DNA of 32,131 nt, taken from contig CAYMJJ010000021.1 in assembly GCA_964390445.1 (NCBI GenBank), positions 1 through 32,131 of the forward strand, in the 5' to 3' direction. The stretch is from Anderseniella sp964390445. Lineage in GTDB: Bacteria; Pseudomonadota; Alphaproteobacteria; Rhizobiales; Aestuariivirgaceae. The first letter of the stretch is position 1; each line of letters starts with the position of its first letter. A model generated the notes under the pieces. It saw only the letters and a program-made list of their open reading frames with translations, made no database searches and was not told where the DNA came from. Below are positions 14,533 to 21,511 of this stretch, piece after piece. A program made the position numbers and the translations under genes.

Positions 14533-16764
14533 ATGACTGCCAAGACCTCCTTCCAGAACAATGTCGAGATCACCGCCGAACTGGTCTCGCAGCATGGCCT
14601 CAAGCCTGACGAGTACGAGCGGTTCGAACAGCTCATCGGCCGCAAGCCGACGCTGACCGAGCTGGGCATCGTGTCGGCCATGTGGAACGAGCACTGCTCC
14701 TACAAGTCGTCGAAGAAGTGGCTCAAGACTCTGCCGGTGACCGGCGACAAGGTGATCCAGGGCCCGGGCGAGAACGCCGGCGTCATCGATATCGGCGACA
14801 ACCAGGCCATCGTCTTCAAGATGGAAAGCCACAACCACCCGAGCTTCATCGAGCCGTATCAAGGCGCAGCGACCGGCGTCGGCGGCATCCTGCGCGACGT
14901 GTTCACCATGGGCGCACGACCCATCGCCGCGCTCAATGCGCTGCGCTTCGGCGAGCCCGATCACCCGAAGACGCGCCACCTCGTCTCGGGCGTTGTCGCC
15001 GGGATCGGCGGCTACGGCAACTCGTTCGGCGTGCCGACGGTTGGCGGCGAGGTCAACTTCCACCCGCGCTACAATGGCAACATCCTGGTCAATGCGATGG
15101 CCGTCGGCCTGGCGGACGCCGACAGGATCTTCTACTCGAAGGCCGAAGGCGTCGGCCTGCCGGTGGTGTACCTGGGTGCCAAAACGGGGCGCGACGGCAT
15201 TCACGGCGCTACCATGGCATCGGCAGAGTTTGACGACTCGATTGAGGAAAAGCGCCCCACTGTGCAGGTCGGCGACCCGTTCACCGAAAAGTGCCTGCTG
15301 GAAGCGTGCATGGAGCTGATGGCATCAGGTGCCGTCATCGCCATACAGGACATGGGCGCGGCTGGTCTCACCTGCTCTGCGGTGGAAATGGGTGCCAAGG
15401 GCGATCTCGGCATCGAACTCGATCTCAACGCCGTGCCGTGCCGCGAAGACGGCATGACGCCGTATGAGATGATGCTGTCGGAAAGCCAGGAGCGCATGCT
15501 CATGGTGCTGCGCCCCGAACAGGAGAAGGAGGCCGAGGCCATCTTCCACAAGTGGGGGCTGGACTTTGCCATCGTCGGCAAGACCACCGATGACCTGCGC
15601 TTCCGCTGCCTGTGGAACGGCGATGAAGTGGCCAACCTGCCGATAAAGGACCTCGGCGACGAAGCGCCCGAATACGACCGGCCGTGGGTCGAACCGAAGG
15701 TACCCGCAGCGCTTGAGCGCGACGAGGTGCCTGCGCCGAACGACATGGCAGCCGCCGTGATCAAGCTGATGGGTTCGCCCGACATGTCCTCGCGCCGCTG
15801 GGTGTGGGAGCAGTACGACAACCTGATCCAGTCCAACACTGCGCAAATTCCCGGTGGCGATGCCGCGGTGGTGCGCGTGTCAGACGACGGCAAGGCCATC
15901 GCGACCTGCGTGGACGTGACCCCGCGCTATGTCGAGGCAGACCCGTTCGAAGGCGGCAAGCAGGCGGTCGCCGAAGTCTGGCGCAACCTCACCGCCGTCG
16001 GCGCAGACCCGATCGCGATCACCGACAACCTCAATTTCGGCAATCCGGAAAGGCCGGAAATCATGGGCACCTTCGTCAAGGCGGTGCAGGGCATCGGCGA
16101 GGCATGCCGCGCGCTCGACTTCCCCGTCGTGTCGGGCAACGTGTCGCTGTACAACGAGACCCACGGCAAGGGCATCCTGCCAACGCCCGCCATTGGCGGC
16201 GTCGGGCTGCTGCCTGACGTCACGCAGATGGCCACGCTGGCCTTCAAGAATGAAGGCGATGCCATCATCCTCATCGGCGGCCACGGACACCACCTTGGGC
16301 AGTCGATGTACCTGCGCGAGATCCTGGGCCGCGAAGACGGCACCCCGCCCCCGGTCGACCTGGCGAAAGAGAAAAAGCACGGCGATTTTGTCCGCACCAA
16401 GATCCGCAAGGGCCGGCTGACGGCCGTGCATGACATCTCCGATGGTGGCCTGTGCGCAGCTCTTGCCGACATGGCGCTGGCATCCGGCATCGGCTGCAAG
16501 ATCGAGCTTCCGCGCGGGCTCGAGGCGCATGAGGCACTGTTCGCCGAAGACCAGGCACGCTACGTGGTCACCTGCCGCGCGATGGACGCCCACCCGCTGC
16601 TGTCGGCGGCAGAAGATGCCGGTGTGCCGGCCACCCGCATCGGCACCGTCACCGGATCGGGCTTGATTGTCATGGGCCAGGCCTCCATATCGCTCAACAA
16701 GTTGCGCGAGGCGCATGAAGGCTGGTTCCCAGGCTTCATGTCGTCTGCCGCTGAAATGGCCTGA
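14533..16764 (+). CDS. purL: Phosphoribosylformylglycinamidine synthase subunit PurL
   Basis: This is the small-type PurL of 743 residues, which uses ATP and ammonia to convert FGAR to FGAM in step four of purine synthesis. It works with PurQ (glutaminase) and PurS, which are not in this window. Conserved features include WNEHCSYKSS (51-60), the nucleotide/substrate motif ESHNHPS (98-104), GAATGVGGILRD, and a second synthetase half with DNLNFGNPERPE and HDISDGGL. Length is complete. The ribosome site before ATG 14533 is weak. It heads the cluster purL-bolA-grxD, an order common in alphaproteobacteria; bolA follows after 15 bases. Confidence 0.98.
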   Translation: MTAKTSFQNNVEITAELVSQHGLKPDEYERFEQLIGRKPTLTELGIVSAMWNEHCSYKSSKKWLKTLPVTGDKVIQGPGENAGVIDIGDNQAIVFKMESHNHPSFIEPYQGAATGVGGILRDVFTMGARPIAALNALRFGEPDHPKTRHLVSGVVAGIGGYGNSFGVPTVGGEVNFHPRYNGNILVNAMAVGLADADRIFYSKAEGVGLPVVYLGAKTGRDGIHGATMASAEFDDSIEEKRPTVQVGDPFTEKCLLEACMELMASGAVIAIQDMGAAGLTCSAVEMGAKGDLGIELDLNAVPCREDGMTPYEMMLSESQERMLMVLRPEQEKEAEAIFHKWGLDFAIVGKTTDDLRFRCLWNGDEVANLPIKDLGDEAPEYDRPWVEPKVPAALERDEVPAPNDMAAAVIKLMGSPDMSSRRWVWEQYDNLIQSNTAQIPGGDAAVVRVSDDGKAIATCVDVTPRYVEADPFEGGKQAVAEVWRNLTAVGADPIAITDNLNFGNPERPEIMGTFVKAVQGIGEACRALDFPVVSGNVSLYNETHGKGILPTPAIGGVGLLPDVTQMATLAFKNEGDAIILIGGHGHHLGQSMYLREILGREDGTPPPVDLAKEKKHGDFVRTKIRKGRLTAVHDISDGGLCAALADMALASGIGCKIELPRGLEAHEALFAEDQARYVVTCRAMDAHPLLSAAEDAGVPATRIGTVTGSGLIVMGQASISLNKLREAHEGWFPGFMSSAAEMA

Positions 16765-16779
16765 AGGGACAAACCACAA

Positions 16780-17013
16780 ATGCCGATGCCCGCTGACGAG
16801 ATCACCGCGATGATCAAGGACGCCCTGCCCGACGCCGAGATCGAACTGACCGACCTTGCCGGCGACAATGACCATTGGTCGGCAACCATCGTGTCGGAGG
16901 CCTTCCGGGGCAAGCCGAAGGTCAAGCAACACCAGATGGTTTATGCCGCGCTCAAGGGCAAGATGGGCGGCGAACTGCATGCCCTTGCATTGAACACAAA
17001 AGCGCCGGACTGA
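16780..17013 (+). CDS. BolA family protein (BolA/IbaG type)
   Basis: This 77-residue protein has the small class II KH-like fold of BolA. It contains EIELTDLAGDNDHWSATIVS and ends with the family motif KVKQHQMVYAALKG. BolA proteins bind a [2Fe-2S] cluster jointly with CGFS monothiol glutaredoxins, using the conserved histidine in the KQHQ region, and take part in Fe-S trafficking and iron sensing. The partner glutaredoxin is encoded 105 bases downstream. AAGGGA precedes ATG 16780. It is very likely co-transcribed with purL. Confidence 0.95.
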   Translation: MPMPADEITAMIKDALPDAEIELTDLAGDNDHWSATIVSEAFRGKPKVKQHQMVYAALKGKMGGELHALALNTKAPD

Positions 17014-17118
17014 AACGGCAGGCCATTACACACCTGCTGGAAAGCAGCCACGGCCTGATGCTATATACAGGCAGATATTGTTGAACACCGGTCCTTGAAA
17101 CCGGAATGGAGAACAAGA

Positions 17119-17466
17119 ATGAGCAACCCAATCAACGACTGGATCGACAACGCCGTCAAGACCAACGACGTCGTGCTGTTCATGAAGGGCACCCCCGACC
17201 AGCCGCAATGCGGCTTTTCCGGCCGCGTCGTGCAGATGCTGGACCACCTGGGTGTACCCTATGCGGGTGTCAACGTGCTCCAGTCAGATGACCTGCGCAA
17301 CGGCATCAAGGAATATTCCGACTGGCCAACGATCCCGCAGCTCTACGTCAAGGGCGAGTTCGTCGGCGGCTGTGACATCATCACCGAAATGTTCCAGAAC
17401 GGCGAACTGAAGGACACACTGGCCGAAAACGGCATCGAACTGGCCCCGGCCAACCAGACGGCCTGA
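17119..17466 (+). CDS. grxD: Monothiol CGFS glutaredoxin (Grx4/GrxD)
   Basis: This 115-residue thioredoxin-fold protein has the single active cysteine Cys31 in the CGFS motif (KGTPDQPQCGFSGR). It also has the glutathione-binding WPTIPQLYVKGEFVGGCDI. This class does little disulfide reduction; it holds a glutathione-ligated [2Fe-2S] cluster as a homodimer or with BolA, delivering clusters to apo-proteins. GGAG (17108-17111) lies 7 bases before ATG 17119, which excludes the in-frame ATG at 17095. The 105-base gap from bolA contains TATATA, so an internal promoter is possible. Confidence 0.96.
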   Translation: MSNPINDWIDNAVKTNDVVLFMKGTPDQPQCGFSGRVVQMLDHLGVPYAGVNVLQSDDLRNGIKEYSDWPTIPQLYVKGEFVGGCDIITEMFQNGELKDTLAENGIELAPANQTA

Positions 17467-17477
17467 TCAGCACACGC

Positions 17478-17519
17478 TTGATCTTCGTCAATTGATCGCC
17501 ACAACTGGGGCGTTATACT
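17478..17519 (+). promoter_or_regulatory. FNR/FixK-type box with a -10 at class II spacing
   Basis: TTGAT-CTTC-GTCAA (17478-17491) fits the FixK/FNR consensus TTGAY-N4-RTCAA. TATACT at 17514-17519 fits a -10. With a start near 17526 the box centre (17484.5) lies at -41.5, the standard position for activation by FNR/FixK proteins. The controlled gene would be the BA14K-like gene at 17558. Confidence 0.65.
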
Positions 17520-17557
17520 TCTGGGCCAAGAGGGGCAAACACAGGAGTAGATGCATC

Positions 17558-17995
17558 ATGTCCTACAAGATGAAACCTGCACTCTTCGCGGCAATCCTTG
17601 CCATGGGTGCACTGTTTGCAGCACCAGCACTGGTCTCCGCCTCGCCGGCAGCGTCGGGCCTGGCGACTTCCGGCGTGGCCGGCATTGCAGCCGAAGCCAA
17701 TCAGGTGACGGAGGTTCGCCGCCGTGGGCGCGGCGGTTATCGCCATCGCGGTTATCGCCATCGCGGGTATCGGCGTGGTTATCCAGGGCTGTATTTCGGC
17801 TTTGGCGCAGCGCCCTACTATTACGGTTATCCCTACTACTACCGCCGCCCCTACTACGCTGCACCACGCTACCGTCGCACCTATCGCGGAGGTGGCCATT
17901 GCGCCCGCGCGCACCGCGCCTGCGTTGCCCGCTGGGGCTATGGCGGCGGCAACTACATCGGCTGCATGCGCTATGAGCGCTGCCGCCCGCGCTGA
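17558..17995 (+). CDS. Secreted Tyr/Arg/Gly-rich protein with BA14K-like C-terminus
   Basis: This 145-residue protein has a signal peptide (hydrophobic core about 8-24, cleavage near VSASPA). A basic, aromatic low-complexity middle follows (repeated RHRGY units, then YYYGYPYYYRRPYY). The C-terminus has four cysteines (HCARAHRAC...IGCMRYERC). The cysteine and tyrosine layout at the end resembles BA14K, a Brucella lectin-like immunogenic protein, but the match is partial. It is probably periplasmic or surface-located. AGGAG (17543-17547) sits 10 bases before ATG 17558. An FNR/FixK-type promoter precedes it and a strong terminator follows, so it is a single-gene unit. Confidence 0.75.
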   Translation: MSYKMKPALFAAILAMGALFAAPALVSASPAASGLATSGVAGIAAEANQVTEVRRRGRGGYRHRGYRHRGYRRGYPGLYFGFGAAPYYYGYPYYYRRPYYAAPRYRRTYRGGGHCARAHRACVARWGYGGGNYIGCMRYERCRPR

Positions 17996-18020
17996 ACCTG
18001 CCTGACTCAAGTCGGCAGGA

Positions 18021-18055
18021 AAGGCTTCCAGGTCACTGATCTGGAAGCCTTTTTT
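18021..18055 (+). terminator. Strong intrinsic terminator
   Basis: An 11-bp perfect stem AAGGCTTCCAG / CTGGAAGCCTT encloses the 9-base loop 18032-18040, with a run of six T at its 3' side. It lies 26 bases after the BA14K-like stop codon. Confidence 0.95.
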
Positions 18056-18084
18056 GCTGCGTTGCCTGGCAGTCGCAATCCCGA

Positions 18085-18113
18085 TTGGCGCGGACGGTAG
18101 AACCTGCTACGGT
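18085..18113 (+). promoter_or_regulatory. Candidate sigma-70-type promoter for cysK
   Basis: TTGGCG (18085-18090) and TACGGT (18108-18113) are 17 bases apart. This is a fair match to -35 and -10 elements, 38 bases before the cysK ATG. A TTGGAGG ribosome site follows. Confidence 0.45.
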
Positions 18114-18151
18114 GTTCGTTAAAACAAACACTCGACCTTGGAGGCTCCCCC

Positions 18152-19225
18152 ATGTCACGCACGACCGAAGGCCGCGGCAAGCTCTACGACAGCATTCTCG
18201 ATACCATCGGCAACACGCCCGCCATCCGCATCAACAACCTCGCGCCCGACGGCGTGAACGTCTACGTGAAGTTCGAGGCGTTCAACCCGGCTGGCTCGGT
18301 CAAGGACCGGCTTGCCATCTCGATTATCGAGGAAGCTGAAAAGTCCGGCGCGCTGAAGCCCGGCCAGACCGTCGTCGAGGCTACCTCGGGCAACACCGGC
18401 ATCGGCCTTGCCATGGTCTGCGCCGCCAATGGCTATCCGCTGGTCATCACCATGGCCGAGAGTTTTTCCGTCGAGCGCCGCCGCCTGATGCGGTTTCTCG
18501 GTGCCAAGGTGGTGCTGACGCCCAAGGAGCAGAAGGGCACCGGCATGTACAACAAGGCCGTTGAGCTGGCTGAAAAGAACGGCTGGTTTCTGGCCAGCCA
18601 GTTCGAAACGGATGCCAACGCCAAGATCCACGCCAACACCACGGCGCGAGAAATTGTCGCCGATTTCAAGGGCAAGAAGCTGGATTACCTGGTCACCGGT
18701 TATGGCACCGGCGGCACGGTGGCCGGTGTGGGCCGGGTGCTGCGGGCGGAAAGTCCTCACACGAAGATCATCCTGTCCGAACCCGCCAACGCAGCCCTGC
18801 TCGGCTCCGGCACGCCGCAAAAGCGCAATGACAAGGGCCAGCCGGCCGAAAGCCACCCGGCCTTCCAGCCCCATCCGATCCAGGGCTGGACCCCGGACTT
18901 CATCCCCCTGGTACTTCAGGAAGCCATCGACAAGAACTACTATGATGAACTGATCCCCGTCACCGGCCCGGACGGCATCGCCTGGTCGCGCAAGCTGGCG
19001 CAGAAGGAAGGCATCTTCACCGGCGTGTCCGGCGGCTCGACGTTCGCGATTGCCATGGGGATCGCCGAGAAGGCCCCCAAGGGCACCACCATCCTGTGCA
19101 TGCTGCCCGACACCGGCGAGCGCTACCTGTCCTCGCCACTGTTCGAAGGCGTTGCCGAGGTAATGACCGACGAGGAGTACGAACTGTCGGCCTCGACGCC
19201 CGGCTACCAGATGAAGAAGGGGTGA
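18152..19225 (+). CDS. cysK: Cysteine synthase A (O-acetylserine sulfhydrylase)
   Basis: This 357-residue fold-type II PLP enzyme makes L-cysteine from O-acetylserine and sulfide. The PLP lysine is Lys51 in NPAGSVKDR. The substrate loop is TSGNTGIG, the PLP-phosphate loop is GTGGTVAGVGR, and the C-terminal serine motif is GVSGGS. It is longer than E. coli CysK (about 323) because of an insertion around residues 210-245 (rich in Pro, Gln and His), seen in other alphaproteobacterial homologs. GGAGG precedes ATG 18152. Its stop overlaps the GTG start of the next gene, implying translational coupling. Confidence 0.95.
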   Translation: MSRTTEGRGKLYDSILDTIGNTPAIRINNLAPDGVNVYVKFEAFNPAGSVKDRLAISIIEEAEKSGALKPGQTVVEATSGNTGIGLAMVCAANGYPLVITMAESFSVERRRLMRFLGAKVVLTPKEQKGTGMYNKAVELAEKNGWFLASQFETDANAKIHANTTAREIVADFKGKKLDYLVTGYGTGGTVAGVGRVLRAESPHTKIILSEPANAALLGSGTPQKRNDKGQPAESHPAFQPHPIQGWTPDFIPLVLQEAIDKNYYDELIPVTGPDGIAWSRKLAQKEGIFTGVSGGSTFAIAMGIAEKAPKGTTILCMLPDTGERYLSSPLFEGVAEVMTDEEYELSASTPGYQMKKG

Positions 19226-19503
19226 GCACCGCCGCAGACGCTGACATCAGCCTGACCGGGCAGACCGCGCGCATCATGGCGCGCATCAACCAGCAGCTTG
19301 CAGACATGAACCTTGAGTTCGCCAGCGTGGTGAAGCTGACGGCACATTATGCCGGGGGTGCATCACCCCAGGACCTGCATGACAACATGAAGATCCGCCA
19401 CGGCTACCACGCAACGCCCGGCCCGGCCTCGACCGGGTTGCCGGTCACAGGCTTTGCTGACCCTGCCTGCAGGATCTCCGTCACCGTGACGGCGCGCGCC
19501 TGA
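19222..19503 (+). CDS. Short Rid (YjgF/RidA) family protein lacking the catalytic arginine
   Basis: This 93-residue protein begins at GTG 19222 inside the cysK stop (GTGA overlap). It matches the Rid family from helix one onward: QTARIMARINQQLADMNLEFASVVKLT, then a segment equivalent to the C-terminal strands. RidA proper is about 128 residues and hydrolyses reactive enamines made by PLP enzymes. Here the first strands are absent. The usual PARS arginine is replaced (PGPAST), and the final VEIEAIA-like strand reads ISVTVTA with no glutamate. It may be a non-deaminase Rid paralog. Coupling to a PLP enzyme is suggestive. The open frame upstream of the GTG only overlaps cysK. Confidence 0.7.
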   Translation: MSTAADADISLTGQTARIMARINQQLADMNLEFASVVKLTAHYAGGASPQDLHDNMKIRHGYHATPGPASTGLPVTGFADPACRISVTVTARA

Positions 19504-19518
19504 CAGGCCGGGCAAGCC

Positions 19519-20652
19519 CTACCCGCCCTTTCGCAGTTCCGGGTGCAGGGTGCGGCCAAGAATGTGCTCACTGCGGCCAATCACGTCCATGCTGGACCCG
19601 ACGATCAGCGGATCCGGACGGCCGACGACACGGTGGTTCTTGCCCGGGTACGGCAGCGACGACAGGAAATGCTTCATGCAGTTCAGCCGTGCGCGCTTCT
19701 TGTCGTTCGACTTGATGATCGTCCAAGGCGCATCAGCCGTGTCGGTGTAGAAGAACATCGCTTCCTTGGCTTCGGTGTAGTCGCCCCACTTGTCGAGCGA
19801 CTGCCGGTCGATCGGCGACAGTTTCCACTTCTTCAGCGGCTCGCCCTCACGGCTGTTGAAGCGGCGCAACTGTTCGTCCTGGGTCACCGAGAACCAGTAC
19901 TTGAACAAGAGGACGCCGCTGCGCACCATCATCTTCTCGACCTCGGGGGCCTGGCGCATGAACTCCAGATACTCGTTGGGCGTACAGAACCCCATTACCC
20001 GCTCGACGCCGGCACGGTTGTACCACGAGCGGTCGAACAACACGATTTCGCCACCTGACGGCAGGTGCTGGATGTAGCGCTGGAAATACCACTGGCTCTT
20101 CTCGCGGTCAGTTGGCTTGTCCAGCGCAACGACACGCGCGCCGCGTGGATTGAGGTGTTCGGTGAACCGCTTGATGGTGCCGCCCTTGCCTGCGGCATCG
20201 CGGCCTTCGAACAGCAGTACAACCTTCTGGCCGGTATCCTTCACCCAGTCCTGAACCTTCAGCAATTCGACCTGCAGGTCGGCCTTGTGCCTTTCATAGT
20301 CCGCGCGGCTGATCTTGCGCTTGTAGGGGTACTCGCCCTGCTCGAAGACGCGGCGGATTTCTTCAGGACTTTGACGTCGCTCGGCCAGGCTGAGACTTTC
20401 CACAGCAGCCTCCGGTTCATCGGAGGCAGCCGTGTCTGACGGCTGAGCCATCACCTGGTCCGATGCAGGCTCCAGCAGCTTGTCACTGGCCTTGGCCAGT
20501 TTTGCAGCAGCCTTGTTCACGGCCTTGGCAGAGGGCTTGTTGACCCCTTCGGCAGGGGCCTCGTTGATCACATCGGCAGCGGCCTCTTTGGACATATCGG
20601 CGCTCGCCTGGGTCTTGCCGTTGGCCTTCTTTGCTGATTCCGTATTTGCCAT
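19519..20652 (-). CDS. ppk2: Polyphosphate kinase 2 with a long Ala/Lys-rich N-terminal extension
   Basis: This 377-residue protein transfers phosphate between polyphosphate and nucleotides. Its kinase core begins near residue 95 (SPEEIRRVFEQGEYPYKRKISRADYE). It has Walker A GRDAAGKG (150-157), the Walker B-like stretch IVLFDRSWYNRAGVERVMGF and the lid motif LRRFNSREGEPLKKWKLSP. Typical single-domain PPK2 enzymes have Walker A near residue 60; here about 90 extra residues rich in Ala, Lys, Ser and Asp precede it. GGAGGT lies 8 bases before the ATG at 20652; an upstream in-frame start (20724) lacks one. It converges on the Rid-family gene. Confidence 0.93.
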   Translation of the reverse strand: MANTESAKKANGKTQASADMSKEAAADVINEAPAEGVNKPSAKAVNKAAAKLAKASDKLLEPASDQVMAQPSDTAASDEPEAAVESLSLAERRQSPEEIRRVFEQGEYPYKRKISRADYERHKADLQVELLKVQDWVKDTGQKVVLLFEGRDAAGKGGTIKRFTEHLNPRGARVVALDKPTDREKSQWYFQRYIQHLPSGGEIVLFDRSWYNRAGVERVMGFCTPNEYLEFMRQAPEVEKMMVRSGVLLFKYWFSVTQDEQLRRFNSREGEPLKKWKLSPIDRQSLDKWGDYTEAKEAMFFYTDTADAPWTIIKSNDKKRARLNCMKHFLSSLPYPGKNHRVVGRPDPLIVGSSMDVIGRSEHILGRTLHPELRKGG

Positions 20653-20680
20653 GCCCTGGCACCTCCCGATCATGTTCATG

Positions 20681-20791
20681 CGCCAGATAATCGTGTCACA
20701 AAACCGTTCGGCCCGCATTGACACACGTCAAGCGGGCAAACGGCTGATCTTGCAGCCGGGGGGCACATTATCTGGCGAACCTGAACGGTTT
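20681..20791. repeat. Interlocked inverted repeats (11 bp and 9 bp) around a palindrome
   Basis: CGCCAGATAAT (20681-20691) is the exact reverse complement of ATTATCTGGCG (20767-20777). AAACCGTTC (20701-20709) is the reverse complement of GAACGGTTT (20783-20791). The order is A, B, A', B', so the pairs interlock rather than nest, as in a pseudoknot. They enclose the 20718-20731 box. Confidence 0.6.
20718..20731 (-). promoter_or_regulatory. FNR/FixK-like palindrome upstream of ppk2
   Basis: TTGAC-ACAC-GTCAA fits TTGAY-N4-RTCAA and is extended by GCCCGC and GCGGGC arms on either side. Its centre is 72 bases before the ppk2 ATG. A possible -10 (GATTAT on the minus strand, 20692-20687) would place it near -44. 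Confidence 0.5.
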
Positions 20792-20974
20792 GATGACAGT
20801 ACTGGACACGGCAACAGCCGGGCATGACGACAATGGCAGGACGGTCGCGGTCAAGGTAATGACCCGTAAACACCAAGCCTAAAATCCGCCTGGCATTGTT
20901 CAGGGCTTTGAATCAGCTTTGCGCCATTGTCGCCCTTTGTGGAACCCGGCATCTGATCAGTCTGGGAGAGGGAA

Positions 20975-21379
20975 ATGCAGGTAAGATTATTTGCCGTGCT
21001 GTCGGCTGGACTGCTGGGCATGTACGGCGTATCGGCCGCTGACAGCGCCTTCAATTACGTCGAGACACCCGCAACAGTCGTGGAGTCGCGCGTGAGTTGC
21101 ATCATTGCCAACAGCAAGCGCAGACATGTTGACGAAGTAACCGGCAAGCTCGCCGAGATCGACTGCAACCTGGCCCCGATGGTTGCAGCAAGCCTCGGCT
21201 ACCAGCCGGAAGATGTGCAGAAGTGGGTGCGGTTCACCTACCAGTACGTGTCACCCGCTGATGCCTCGTTGCAATTGTTCCAGGCACACGCCGAAACGGG
21301 CCTCGACCGGTACTCTCCAGGCACCAGATTGTTGATCAGCGCACACAGCAGCGAACCGCGCAGTCACCGGTTCGACTGA
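20975..21379 (+). CDS. Small secreted protein of unknown function
   Basis: I do not recognise this 134-residue protein. It has a signal peptide (hydrophobic residues 4-20, likely cleavage after VSA at about 21). Two cysteines, Cys42 and Cys64, could form a disulfide. The mature part is mixed alpha/beta without repeats or membrane segments, so it should be periplasmic or secreted. GGGAGAGGGAA lies directly before ATG 20975, a strong ribosome site. It is divergent from ppk2 across the structured control region, and an MFS transporter gene follows 132 bases on. Codon use looks like that of its neighbours. Confidence 0.75.
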   Translation: MQVRLFAVLSAGLLGMYGVSAADSAFNYVETPATVVESRVSCIIANSKRRHVDEVTGKLAEIDCNLAPMVAASLGYQPEDVQKWVRFTYQYVSPADASLQLFQAHAETGLDRYSPGTRLLISAHSSEPRSHRFD

Positions 21380-21511
21380 AACGTCTGTTGCTCCAGGTTG
21401 CCGTTGCGCGCATGGCCCCCATGCGCTCTCATGCCGGTTTTTCGCTGTCATGGACATTGCCGCAGCCCTATAAGCGGTGCCTGGAATTGACGCCGTGAGG
21501 GGCACCAACGG

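Larger units (their letters stand above)
20653..20974. other. Structured divergent control region between ppk2 and the gene at 20975 (322 bp)
   Basis: No gene is supported here. The region contains the FNR/FixK-like palindrome (20718-20731), long inverted repeats (20681-20791) and a small hairpin CGGCTG-ATCTTG-CAGCCG (20741-20758). The remainder, 20792-20974, shows nothing definite apart from a purine-rich ribosome site before 20975. Confidence 0.6.

Noticed and set aside
15880..16980. 366-codon minus-strand open frame
   Set aside because: It is antisense to purL and bolA, which are complete and conserved.
19096..19221. In-frame upstream extension of the Rid-family gene
   Set aside because: It overlaps the conserved cysK C-terminus and encodes an Arg-rich stretch unlike Rid proteins; GTG 19222 gives the family sequence.
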